A stretch of 64,000 bases of DNA from Pseudodesulfovibrio portus (GTDB lineage: Bacteria; Desulfobacterota; Desulfovibrionia; Desulfovibrionales; Desulfovibrionaceae): assembly GCF_026000375.1 (NCBI RefSeq), contig NZ_AP026708.1, positions 64,501-128,500 on the forward strand. The letters are read 5' to 3'. The notes under the pieces were generated by a model. That model worked only from the letters and a program-made list of their open reading frames with translations. It ran no database searches and was not told where the DNA came from. Shown here in pieces: positions 54,957 through 63,148 of the stretch (positions within the stretch are counted from its first letter, which is position 1; every line of letters begins with the position of its first letter). The position numbers and the translations under genes were made by a program.

Positions 54957-55223
54957 TTGGCTAATCACAAATCCGCACTGAAGAGGCATCGTCAGAGCTT
55001 GAAGCGTCGCGCCCGCAACCGCATTTCCAAGACCCGCATCAAGAACACCGTCAAGGCTGTTCGTATCGCCATCGAGGAAAACGATGCGGCAAAGGCGCAG
55101 GAGGCTCTCAAGGACGCCAGCTCCATTCTGGACCGGGCCGCCCGCAAGAAGATCATCCATCAGCGTCAGGCTCAGCGCCGGATTTCCCGCCTCCAGGCCG
55201 CGGTCAACAAGATCGCTGCGTAG
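54957..55223 (+). CDS. rpsT: 30S ribosomal protein S20
   Basis: An 88-residue basic helical protein with the S20 start ANHKSALKRHRQSLKRR and the usual C-terminal 'NKIAA'. The initiation codon is TTG with AGGAG seven bases upstream. E. coli rpsT also starts with UUG, where it limits expression during autoregulation, so this may be a conserved control feature. Confidence 0.97.
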   Translation: MANHKSALKRHRQSLKRRARNRISKTRIKNTVKAVRIAIEENDAAKAQEALKDASSILDRAARKKIIHQRQAQRRISRLQAAVNKIAA

Positions 55224-55245
55224 CATTTTCCTGCTGCAATATTGT

Positions 55246-55279
55246 AGCCCGCTGCACTTGCGTGCAGCGGGCTTTTTGC
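55246..55279. terminator. Intrinsic terminator between rpsT and crp/fnr-type gene
   Basis: AGCCCGCTGCAC (55246-55257) pairs with GTGCAGCGGGCT (55262-55273), then T5. Convergent genes lie on both sides. Confidence 0.92.
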
Positions 55280-55301
55280 GTTTGTCCGTGCAATGCCGGT
55301 G

Positions 55302-55976
55302 TCAACGGCCCTGGTCGGCGATGTCCTGGAGCCCGTCTTGATCCAGAATGGTGATCTCCTTGCCGTTGATGCGGATAATGCCGTCTTCCGTGAACCGCTT
55401 GAAAATGCGGGACAACGTTTCCTGGATGGTGCCGAGGTAGAGCGCGATCTGCCCCTTGGGAAGGTCCAGGCGGAAGGTCTCCGAGTCCTGGGAGGAGCGC
55501 AGCAGGAGCAAGTAGGCGGCCACCCGTGCGGGCGTCTCCTTGAGACTCAGGTCGTCGATCTTGTTGACCAGGATGCGCAGGCGCTGTGAGAGCATGGCCA
55601 TCATCTTCATGGCCATGTCAGGGTCCTCGCTGAGCACCTTCTTGAACCGGTCGCGGGGGAAGAACAGGGCCTCGCAGGGCTCGATGGCCTCGCACTGGGC
55701 CGGGAAAGTGGAGCCCTGGAATACCGGGACTTCCCCCACGGCTTCGCCGGGGCCGAAGACGTGCAGGATCTGCTCCTTGCCTGCCGGAGAGGTGCGGAAG
55801 ACCTTGACCCTGCCCAGGACTGTCGAATAGAAGCCGTCCGCGATCACGTCCGCCGGGAACAGGGTTTCACCCTTGGCGTACTTTTTCTCCACCGCGATGT
55901 CCGCCAGCTTGGCATATTGCTCTTCGGGCAATCCTTCGAAGAAGGTGATGGTCTTCACCGCCATCAGTTTATCCAT
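55302..55976 (-). CDS. CRP/FNR family transcription regulator (HcpR-like)
   Basis: A 224-residue regulator: cyclic-nucleotide-type sensor barrel (about residues 12-120), long dimer helix (KMMAMLSQRLRILVNKIDDL) and a winged HTH with LGTIQETLSRIFKRF as recognition helix. No FNR-type Cys cluster is present, so it is not an [4Fe-4S] FNR. Its divergent position to a FrdX-like ferredoxin operon suggests the HcpR branch, which senses nitrosative or redox stress in sulfate reducers; that assignment is inferred from context. AGAGGT precedes the ATG. Confidence 0.75.
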   Translation of the reverse strand: MDKLMAVKTITFFEGLPEEQYAKLADIAVEKKYAKGETLFPADVIADGFYSTVLGRVKVFRTSPAGKEQILHVFGPGEAVGEVPVFQGSTFPAQCEAIEPCEALFFPRDRFKKVLSEDPDMAMKMMAMLSQRLRILVNKIDDLSLKETPARVAAYLLLLRSSQDSETFRLDLPKGQIALYLGTIQETLSRIFKRFTEDGIIRINGKEITILDQDGLQDIADQGR

Positions 55977-56015
55977 GTAATCATGTACCTCTTTTTTCTT
56001 TTTGATACGGTAATT

Positions 56016-56027
56016 TGACCTAAGTCA
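56016..56027. promoter_or_regulatory. Candidate operator, TGAC-N4-GTCA
   Basis: A perfect palindrome TGAC-CTAA-GTCA in the 86 bases between the divergent regulator and the redox operon, with T-rich flank (ATTTGAC). Spacing and symmetry fit CRP/FNR-type boxes. It overlaps the ATG at 56027, an argument for the later start at 56063. Confidence 0.4.
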
Positions 56028-56062
56028 TGGTTGCCGTCAAAAAAAAAGTCCAGGGTCAGGCC

Positions 56063-57394
56063 ATGGAGAACGGAAAATTGCGCCACTATCGTTTGATCAT
56101 CCCGCTTGTCGCCATGCTGCTGCTGGCGGCTCATGCGTTCCGACGCGGCGACGCGGGCCTGACCGCATCCCTGGCGGTCCTGGCCGGTCTCATGTTCACC
56201 CGCCGTTCCTGGGTGCGCCTGGCGACCGCAGCTGCGTTCGTGTGGGGCGGATATGTCTGGGCGGACGCCACCGTGGATTTCATCTCCGTTCGCCAGGCCC
56301 TGGACATCCCGTGGATACGGCTTGCGGTCATCATGGCCGGCGTCATCCTGTTGGACGGCCTGGCCCTGGCTGTCATGCTTGGCCAGCGAATGGAGCAGTA
56401 TTTCAGCCGGGAAGAGGACAGCGCCTGGGCCCGTTTCTTTCTCTTTGCGCTGACGGTGTTCGGTCTGGCCATGGCCCGGCACAACGTTTCGTTCCCCATT
56501 CTTCTGTTTGACCGCTATCTGCCGGGCTGGGGCTGGTTTGAAATCTTCGGCCTGGCGTTTTACGCCCAGTGGATCGGCGGACTCATGCTGCATCCCGCGA
56601 AGCACCGGAAATACCGCCCGCGTATCTGGGGGCTGTTCTCGGCCGTCTTCTTTCTGCAACTGGGGCTGGGACTGCTCGGCATGGACCGGATGCTCATGAC
56701 CGGGACTCTGCACCTGCCGGTTCCCGCCATGATTGTGGCCGGGCCGGTATTCCGGAGCGGTGGGTTTTTCATGCTCATCCTGTTCTCCGTGACCGTTTTT
56801 CTGGTCGGTCCCGCCTGGTGCAGCCATCTTTGCTACATAGGGGCCTGGGACGACGCCATGAGCCGACTGGGCGGCCGTCCGGCACCAAGCGGAACCATCG
56901 GTCGGTTGAGCGTGGCCGGACGGGCCACGACGATTATCCTGGCTTTGGGCTTGGCATACGGGCTGCGCGCCATGGGTGTGCCGGGCGCGACCGCCGTCCT
57001 GTTCGGGGCCGGTTTTGGACTGGCGGGTGTGGGCATCATGGTTTTCCTGTCGCGTAAGACCGGCATGATGGTCCATTGCACCACTTTTTGCCCCATGGGG
57101 CTGATTGCCAACATTTTCGGCAGGATTTCTCCGTGGCGCATCCGCATTGACGCGGATTGCACCCGGTGCGGAGCCTGCTACACCCGATGCCGGTACAACG
57201 CCCTGGACGAATCCAGGGTCGGGCAAGGCGCTCCCGGATTGTCCTGCACCTTGTGCGGTGACTGCGTGTCAGCCTGTGCGCATAGGCTGATCGGCTATCG
57301 TTTTCCGGGATTGTCGAGTGAACATGCCAGGGTTGCGTTCATCGTCCTGGTTGTTGCGCTGCATGCCGTTTTTCTCGGCGTGGCGCGAATATAA
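56063..57394 (+). CDS. NapH/CcoG-type membrane-bound 4Fe-4S protein
   Basis: A 443-residue integral membrane protein with about ten hydrophobic segments, a CSHLCYIG motif in a periplasm-near loop, CTTFCPMGL (CxxxCP) typical for NapH/YccM-type proteins, and a C-terminal pair of 4Fe-4S motifs: CTRCGACYTRC and CTLCGDCVSAC. Such proteins pass electrons between quinone and soluble Fe-S partners. The ATG at 56063 has AGGG seven bases upstream; an ATG at 56027 lies in a possible operator. Ferredoxin gene follows after 25 bases. Confidence 0.8.
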   Translation: MENGKLRHYRLIIPLVAMLLLAAHAFRRGDAGLTASLAVLAGLMFTRRSWVRLATAAAFVWGGYVWADATVDFISVRQALDIPWIRLAVIMAGVILLDGLALAVMLGQRMEQYFSREEDSAWARFFLFALTVFGLAMARHNVSFPILLFDRYLPGWGWFEIFGLAFYAQWIGGLMLHPAKHRKYRPRIWGLFSAVFFLQLGLGLLGMDRMLMTGTLHLPVPAMIVAGPVFRSGGFFMLILFSVTVFLVGPAWCSHLCYIGAWDDAMSRLGGRPAPSGTIGRLSVAGRATTIILALGLAYGLRAMGVPGATAVLFGAGFGLAGVGIMVFLSRKTGMMVHCTTFCPMGLIANIFGRISPWRIRIDADCTRCGACYTRCRYNALDESRVGQGAPGLSCTLCGDCVSACAHRLIGYRFPGLSSEHARVAFIVLVVALHAVFLGVARI

Positions 57395-57419
57395 CCAATT
57401 AGAAAAAAAGGATATAGTC

Positions 57420-58205
57420 ATGTTGAGCAAACGTAAGATGATCACCATCGATGAGGATTTGTGCAACGGTTGCGGCCAGTGCGTGCCCGCCTGTGAAGAG
57501 GGTGCCCTGGCCATCGTCGACGGCAAGGCCAAACTGGTAAAGGAGATCTACTGCGACGGCCTGGGTGCCTGCCTGGGCGATTGTCCGACCGGTGCGCTCA
57601 AGGTTGAAGTGCGCGAGGCGGAGGATTTCAATCCCGAAGCCGTGGCTGACCACTTGAAGGCTCAGGGGCGTACTGTGCCGGATCACATGCCCGATCCCGC
57701 CAGTTTGCGCATGGACGGCGCACCCCGAAAGCCTGCGGGCGGCTGCCCCGGCGCGGCTCTGCGGACCATGACACCCTGCGGCCAGGCCAACGTGCCTGTT
57801 GCCCAGGAATCCGGTTCCGCGCTTTCCCACTGGCCGGTCCAGCTTCGCCTTGTGCCGCCAACCGCGCCGTTCCTCAAGAACGCGGACCTGCTGCTGACCG
57901 CCGACTGCGTGCCTGTGGCCATGCCGCGATACCATGGCGAATACGTTCCGTACCGGGTTGTGCTCATGGGCTGCCCAAAGTTCGACGACCAGATGTCGTA
58001 TGTGGAGAAATTGGCCGACATCATTGCGGAAAGCGATCTGAATTCCATCACGGTCATGGAGATGGAAGTGCCGTGTTGCTCGTCCATGAGCGTTATCCTG
58101 AATCAGGCCGTGAAGCGCGCCGGAAAATCTGTGGACACCGTCCGCGTGACCGTGGCCCGTACCGGCGAGGTGCTGGAAACGGTTCCCCTTCAATTCGAAG
58201 TATAG
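57420..58205 (+). CDS. FrdX-like 4Fe-4S ferredoxin with C-terminal domain
   Basis: A 261-residue protein: N-terminal bacterial-type ferredoxin domain with CNGCGQCVPAC and a second site CDGLGACLGDCP lacking one Cys of the usual four, followed by a C-terminal alpha/beta domain with MGCPKFDD and VPCCSSM cysteines. This architecture is that of the ferredoxin commonly beside hcp (FrdX) in clostridia and Desulfovibrio. AAGGA precedes the ATG. It sits between the membrane Fe-S protein and a cupin gene; electron transfer from one to a siroheme reductase is a reasonable inference. Confidence 0.78.
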   Translation: MLSKRKMITIDEDLCNGCGQCVPACEEGALAIVDGKAKLVKEIYCDGLGACLGDCPTGALKVEVREAEDFNPEAVADHLKAQGRTVPDHMPDPASLRMDGAPRKPAGGCPGAALRTMTPCGQANVPVAQESGSALSHWPVQLRLVPPTAPFLKNADLLLTADCVPVAMPRYHGEYVPYRVVLMGCPKFDDQMSYVEKLADIIAESDLNSITVMEMEVPCCSSMSVILNQAVKRAGKSVDTVRVTVARTGEVLETVPLQFEV

Positions 58206-58216
58206 GAGGAAGCGTC

Positions 58217-58534
58217 ATGAAGAGAATAGAGTTGTACAAGGAACATGGTTTCAAGGACTTGACCTTTTCAAATTATCTGGTGCATGAGTCCGAGTTCATG
58301 AAGGTCATCAACTTCAACTTCAAGGCGGGGCAGAAGCTGCCCGTTCATTCCCATGACCTTGAGGGCGAGTTGACCCTGACCATCCTGGAGGGCCAGGGAG
58401 AGTTCCTGGCCGGCGACGGCGCCACCATGCCCGCCAATCCCGGCGACGTGCTTGTGTCGGAGATCGCCGAACCGCACGGTGTGAGCGCCACCACGGATAT
58501 GCGTGTCCTGGTAACCATAGCCCCCCCAATTTGA
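58217..58534 (+). CDS. Small cupin domain protein
   Basis: A 105-residue single-domain cupin. Metal ligands HSHDLEGE (H-x-H-x4-E) and the late His in AEPHGVSA are intact. AGGAGG lies ahead of the ATG. Small cupins often sit next to FrdX/Hcp genes; role unknown, possibly a metal-dependent sensor or protector. The next gene begins one base after its stop. Confidence 0.8.
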   Translation: MKRIELYKEHGFKDLTFSNYLVHESEFMKVINFNFKAGQKLPVHSHDLEGELTLTILEGQGEFLAGDGATMPANPGDVLVSEIAEPHGVSATTDMRVLVTIAPPI

Positions 58535-58535
58535 T

Positions 58536-59201
58536 ATGGAACTGAAAGCATTCATTGAACAGTTGCCCATGAGGGCCGTCAAGCCGAGGAAGGATGGCAC
58601 GTTCACTGTCGTCCCTCGCATGAGCCAGGGAAAGCTGGCTGCCGACCATCTGATCGCCATTGCCAAGGTGGTGGAGGAGTATGGCCTGGAAGGCGTTCGG
58701 TTGAGCACGGGCCAACGCCTGCTCATCGACGGCGTGCCCGGGGCCGTCCTGCCCGAGGTCATCGAAAAGGTCGGCCCCGTGGGTGACATATACAAACACA
58801 AGGTCCAGGCCTGCCTCGGCACCACCGGTTGCAATCTGGGGCAGCAGGATTCCATGGCCGTGGCCGCCGAGCTCGAGGAATTCCTCAATGACTACGAGCT
58901 ACCCACCAAGCTCAAGTCAAGCGCTTCCGGCTGCTCCATGTGCTGTGGCGAATCCATGATCCGCGATGTGGGTCTGGTTGGCAAAAAGCACGGCTGGACT
59001 GTTTCCTTCGGCGGCAACGGCGGCAAGCGGGCGCGACAGGCCGATGTGTTGGCACAGGACGTCCCAAAGGAAGAGGCCTTCGAGATCATCGGCAGGGCGC
59101 TTGATTTCTATGCCGCCAACGCCAAGGTCAAGGAACGTACGGCTCGTTTTGTGGAACGCGTGGGCATCAAGGCCGTTGAACAGGCCGTATTCGGCCGGTA
59201 A
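58536..59201 (+). CDS. Assimilatory-type (low-spin) sulfite/nitrite reductase-like protein, copy 1
   Basis: A 221-residue siroheme/[4Fe-4S] protein made of one ferredoxin-like half domain (about residues 15-75) and one metal-binding half domain. The four cluster ligands are in CLGTTGC (C-x5-C) and CSMCC (C-x3-C). This short form corresponds to the single-chain assimilatory-type sulfite reductase of Desulfovibrio, not to dissimilatory DsrAB. 'TGQRLLIDGV' would form the siroheme site. No ribosome site of its own; coupled to the cupin gene. Confidence 0.82.
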   Translation: MELKAFIEQLPMRAVKPRKDGTFTVVPRMSQGKLAADHLIAIAKVVEEYGLEGVRLSTGQRLLIDGVPGAVLPEVIEKVGPVGDIYKHKVQACLGTTGCNLGQQDSMAVAAELEEFLNDYELPTKLKSSASGCSMCCGESMIRDVGLVGKKHGWTVSFGGNGGKRARQADVLAQDVPKEEAFEIIGRALDFYAANAKVKERTARFVERVGIKAVEQAVFGR

Positions 59202-59224
59202 CGTATCATCTGGAGGGGTTGGTC

Positions 59225-59884
59225 ATGGCGGACAAGGAACTGCCCAAGGGAGCCATTTTACAGCGCGACAAGCGTACCTATGCCATTGTCCCCCGGACAC
59301 CTGTGGGGCTGGTGACACCCGAAGTCCTCGAAGCCCTGGCCAGAGTGGGGCGAAAATATGAAATCCCGGTCATGAAGATCACTTCGGGCCAACGTATCGC
59401 TCTGGTCGGCCTTGAGGAGGAGCAGGTGGATCAGGTCTGGGAAGATCTCAAGATGGACGTGGGCCCGGCTGTGGGACTCTGTGTCCATTACGTGCAGGCC
59501 TGTCCGGGAACGGCGGTCTGCAAGCTCGGGGTTCGCGATTCCCTTGGACTCGGCCTGGAACTGGAAGAGATGTTCGTGGGCAAGGAGTTGCCGGCCAAGC
59601 TCAAGGTCGGCGTGTCCGGCTGCCCCATGTGCTGCGCCGAGAGCTTCGTGCGCGACGTGGGGCTCATCGGCAAGCCGAAGGGGTGGACCATGGTCGTGGG
59701 CGGCAATGCCTCGGGCAGGCCGCGTATAGCCGATGTCCTGGCCGAACAGCTGACCCGGGGGGAAGCCGTGGAGTTGGTGCAGCGGTTTCTCGATTTTTAT
59801 GCGGAAAACGGCGGGAAGCGTGCCCGTTCAGCCACCATGCTCAGGAAGATCGGCATCGACGCGGTCAAAGAAGCCATTCTCTAG
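59225..59884 (+). CDS. Assimilatory-type (low-spin) sulfite/nitrite reductase-like protein, copy 2
   Basis: A 219-residue paralogue of the preceding gene with the same two half domains. Cluster ligands: CPGTAVC (C-x5-C) and CPMCC (C-x3-C); 'TSGQRIALVGL' is the siroheme contact. It is closer than copy 1 to the known Desulfovibrio assimilatory-type sulfite reductase. GGAGG lies eight bases before the ATG. A terminator follows, ending the regulator-controlled operon. Confidence 0.84.
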   Translation: MADKELPKGAILQRDKRTYAIVPRTPVGLVTPEVLEALARVGRKYEIPVMKITSGQRIALVGLEEEQVDQVWEDLKMDVGPAVGLCVHYVQACPGTAVCKLGVRDSLGLGLELEEMFVGKELPAKLKVGVSGCPMCCAESFVRDVGLIGKPKGWTMVVGGNASGRPRIADVLAEQLTRGEAVELVQRFLDFYAENGGKRARSATMLRKIGIDAVKEAIL

Positions 59885-59902
59885 CCTGACCTTGAATCGC
59901 AT

Positions 59903-59937
59903 GAGGCGGTCCTGCTCGACAGGGCCGCCTTATTCTG
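59903..59937 (+). terminator. Hairpin after the sulfite-reductase-like gene pair
   Basis: AGGCGGTCCTG (59904-59914) pairs with CAGGGCCGCCT (59920-59930) with one G.U, then a weak T stretch. Confidence 0.65.
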
Positions 59938-60045
59938 TAACAAACGGATTTTATTGGACGGTAGGGATCCCCGGTCGGTTGCGCTGGGGGAAAAACCAGC
60001 GTACTAGCATGAATGGTGCAAGTCTGATTCATACAGGAGTGTCAT

Positions 60046-61413
60046 TTGCGGGTCATCATCATCGGGGCCGGTGAGGTCGGTTTTCATATTTCGCAGCGTC
60101 TGGCGGTCGAGAACAAGGAAGTCGTGGTCATCGACACCTCCGACGAGGCCCTGCGCAAAGTCGCGGAGACCTCGGACGTGCAGGCCATCCAGGGATCGGG
60201 CAGCAGCCCCAAGGTCCTGGAGGATGCGGGTATCAAGGAAGCCGACATCCTGTTGGCCGTGACCGATTCCGACGAGATCAATCTCATCGCCTGCTTCTTC
60301 GCCAACATGCTCAACGAGAAGATCACGAAGCTTGCTCGTGTTCGTGGAGAAATGTACACGAACTACAAGCATTTGCTTACTGGAGAAGGGGCGAACATCA
60401 CCAAGATCATCAACCCCGACGAAGAGGTGGTCAATTCGGTCCTGCGGCTCATGTCCGTGCCCGGGGCGGTGGAGATCAACGAGTTCGCCGGGGGCAAAAT
60501 CCGACTCATCGGCATCAATCTTCCCGAAGAGAGCCCCATTCTGGGCAGTCAACTCATCCATCTGCGCACCAAGATCGGCGAGGACCTGGGAATCGTCATC
60601 GCGGCCATCGTTCGCGACGACCAGCTCATCATTCCCAGCGGCCTGGACGTCATCAAGAAGGGCGACGTGGTCTATTTCGTCTGCGATATCCGTGATCAGG
60701 AGGAAATCCTCGAGCGGCTGGGAGTCTCCAGCGAGCCCGTCCGCGAGGTGATGATCATCGGCGGCGGCAACATCGGTTTCAAGCTGGCCAAGGCCCTGGA
60801 CAACAAATATTACCACACCCGTCTGCTGGAGAACCGGCAGGAACGGTGCGAATACCTTTCCGAGCACCTGGACCGGCCCATCGTGCTCATGGGCGACTCC
60901 ACGGATCAGGAAATTCTCCGCGAGGAGAACATCCACGACATGGACATGGTCATCGCCGTGACCGGCGACGAGGAGACCAACATCCTGTCCTGTTTGCTCG
61001 CCAAGAGCCTGGGTGCCAAGAGTACGGTCACAAGGGTCAACAATCTCGGCTACATGCCGCTCATCCAGCCCATTGGCATCGATTACGTCGTTTGTCCGAG
61101 GCTGTCGGCGGTCAATTCGCTTTTGCACTTTATCCGTCGCGGCAGGATCATGTCGTCGGTATCCATCAAGGGCGAAGCAGCGGAGGCGCTGGAGACCGTC
61201 ATCCTTGAGGATTCCCCCATCGTGGGCAAGATGGTCAAGGACCTCAATTTCCCCCGCGGCTGCCTGGTGCTTTGCTTCCAGCGCGGTGACGACGTCCTGA
61301 TCCCCCGCGGCGACACGCGGGTGGAGCCCAATGACCGGCTGATCATCATTTCCACTCGACAGAATATCCCCAAGGTCGAAAAAGTCCTGACCACAAAGGT
61401 GGAGTTCTTCTAA
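60046..61413 (+). CDS. trkA: Trk potassium transporter NAD-binding subunit TrkA
   Basis: A 455-residue peripheral regulator of TrkH: two RCK/TrkA-N domains (GAGEVGFHISQRL at residues 7-19, GGGNIGFKLAKAL near 236), each followed by a TrkA-C domain. Starts with TTG, AGGAG upstream. The trkH gene starts one base after its stop. Confidence 0.95.
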   Translation: MRVIIIGAGEVGFHISQRLAVENKEVVVIDTSDEALRKVAETSDVQAIQGSGSSPKVLEDAGIKEADILLAVTDSDEINLIACFFANMLNEKITKLARVRGEMYTNYKHLLTGEGANITKIINPDEEVVNSVLRLMSVPGAVEINEFAGGKIRLIGINLPEESPILGSQLIHLRTKIGEDLGIVIAAIVRDDQLIIPSGLDVIKKGDVVYFVCDIRDQEEILERLGVSSEPVREVMIIGGGNIGFKLAKALDNKYYHTRLLENRQERCEYLSEHLDRPIVLMGDSTDQEILREENIHDMDMVIAVTGDEETNILSCLLAKSLGAKSTVTRVNNLGYMPLIQPIGIDYVVCPRLSAVNSLLHFIRRGRIMSSVSIKGEAAEALETVILEDSPIVGKMVKDLNFPRGCLVLCFQRGDDVLIPRGDTRVEPNDRLIIISTRQNIPKVEKVLTTKVEFF

Positions 61414-61414
61414 A

Positions 61415-62872
61415 ATGCGTTGGCGTTATGTGCTCTACGTCATCGGCGCATTGGTGGCCTGCGTCGGCATGACCATGATCTTTCCCCTGGCGTGGGGCGT
61501 GTATTACGGCGATGGCAGCGCATACCCCCTGGCCCTGTCCATGGGCATCACCATTCTGATGGGCGGTCTGCTGTTTCTGATTTTCCGCGATCCTGAGGCG
61601 TCGTCATCGGTCATCACCCACAGGGAAGGCATGGCTATCGTGGCTCTGGGGTGGTTCGCCGCCGGTTTTGCGGGCGGCCTGCCGTTTTATCTTGGCGGTG
61701 TTTTCGAGTCGGTGGTGGATTGCGTGTTCGAATCCCTGTCCGGCTTCAGCACCACCGGGTCGTCCGTGCTGACGAACATCGAGGCCGTGCCGCGCGGGTT
61801 GCTGTTCTGGCGCAGCCTGACCCACTGGCTCGGCGGCATGGGCATCATCGTGCTTTCTCTGGCCATCCTGCCGTTTCTCGGCATCGGCGGCATGCAGCTC
61901 TATAAGGCGGAGGTGCCGGGACCGACTCCGGACAAACTCAAGCCGCGCATCAAGGATACGGCCATGACCCTGTGGAAGGTCTACCTCCTGTTCAGCGTGG
62001 CCGAGACCGTGCTGCTCCTGTTCGGCGGCATGGATTTGTTCGACGCCCTGTGCCACACCTTCGGCACCATGGCTACGGGAGGCTTTTCCACCCGGAACGC
62101 TTCGGTGGCGGCTTTCGACAGCGCCTACATCGATTATGTGATCACGCTGTTCATGCTTATCGCCGGAGTTAATTTTTCCCTGCATTACCTGCTGCTTAAG
62201 TGGCGTCCATCGGCAATGTTCAAGGACCCTGAATTCCGTGTTTTCGCTTCCATGATCATGGTCTTTATCGTGGTCATTACCATTGCTGTCTATGTTGGCG
62301 GCAACTATGAGAATGTCGCCGACTCCGTGCGCTACACATCGTTTCAGGTGGCATCCATCCTGACCACCACCGGGTTTGCCACGGCTGATTACGAGCTATG
62401 GCCGGGCGTCACACAGGCCATCCTGCTTTTCTGCATGTTCGTGGGCGGGTGCGCCGGGTCGACCGGCGGCGGCATGAAGGTCATGCGCATCACCTTGCTC
62501 TGCAAGCAGTCCTATCAGGAGTTGTTCCGGCTTATCCATCCCCGGGCCGTCAGCCACGTGAAGATGGGCAGGATCGTGGTCAAGGATGACGTCATCAGCG
62601 GCGTCTGGGGCTTCTTTATTCTCTGGATCGGGTTGTTCGTTCTGGCGGCCTTCGTGGTTGCGGCCACGGGAGTGGATGTGGTTACGTCATTTGCCGCCTC
62701 CCTGGCCTGTATCGGCAACATCGGTCCCGGTATCGGCGGAGTAGGGCCCACCGACAACTTCGCCTGGTTGCCCGACACCGCCAAGTGGGTGCTGACATTC
62801 TGCATGGTGCTCGGGAGGCTCGAAATCTATACCGTCATCATTCTGTTCGTGCCTGAATTCTGGCGCAAGTAA
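61415..62872 (+). CDS. trkH: Trk potassium transporter channel subunit TrkH
   Basis: A 485-residue membrane protein with four pore-loop repeats; the filter-like segments are FSTTGSSVL, MATGGFSTR, LTTTGFATAD and ACIGNIGPG, with the conserved Gly in each. About ten membrane helices. It takes up potassium under control of TrkA. Confidence 0.95.
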   Translation: MRWRYVLYVIGALVACVGMTMIFPLAWGVYYGDGSAYPLALSMGITILMGGLLFLIFRDPEASSSVITHREGMAIVALGWFAAGFAGGLPFYLGGVFESVVDCVFESLSGFSTTGSSVLTNIEAVPRGLLFWRSLTHWLGGMGIIVLSLAILPFLGIGGMQLYKAEVPGPTPDKLKPRIKDTAMTLWKVYLLFSVAETVLLLFGGMDLFDALCHTFGTMATGGFSTRNASVAAFDSAYIDYVITLFMLIAGVNFSLHYLLLKWRPSAMFKDPEFRVFASMIMVFIVVITIAVYVGGNYENVADSVRYTSFQVASILTTTGFATADYELWPGVTQAILLFCMFVGGCAGSTGGGMKVMRITLLCKQSYQELFRLIHPRAVSHVKMGRIVVKDDVISGVWGFFILWIGLFVLAAFVVAATGVDVVTSFAASLACIGNIGPGIGGVGPTDNFAWLPDTAKWVLTFCMVLGRLEIYTVIILFVPEFWRK

Positions 62873-62895
62873 TCGATTCAAAATACGAAAATTAT

Positions 62896-62930
62896 AGCCG
62901 GTCGCAATGCGCGATCGGCTTTTCTCTTTT
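62896..62930 (+). terminator. Intrinsic terminator after trkH
   Basis: AGCCGGTCGC (62896-62905) pairs with GCGATCGGCT (62911-62920) with one G.T, then T-rich. Confidence 0.8.
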
Positions 62931-63148
62931 TGTGTTTCGTTAATTCACCGGAATGAACGGTAAAAAACTCTCGAAAAAGTCTAGAGTATTTCTAACATGC
63001 AATTATGACAGCGTGTTGGATGTGTCATGAACTTGTCTGGACCATAGTCTAGAGAACCGTCCGAAGATGGCGGAAAGAGAGTAATTAATGGGGCTAACAA
63101 CTGAGGATAGTGGTGAAAATCCTCTATGCAGAGGGTGTCCCCGTACGG
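62931..63148. other. Intergenic region between convergent trkH and nadB
   Basis: About 220 bases with a 9-base direct repeat AGTCTAGAG (62978-62986 and 63046-63054) and, nearer nadB, CCTCT-ATGC-AGAGG and GGTGAAAATCC. The stretch may be transcribed on one strand, but no gene is assigned. Confidence 0.4.
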
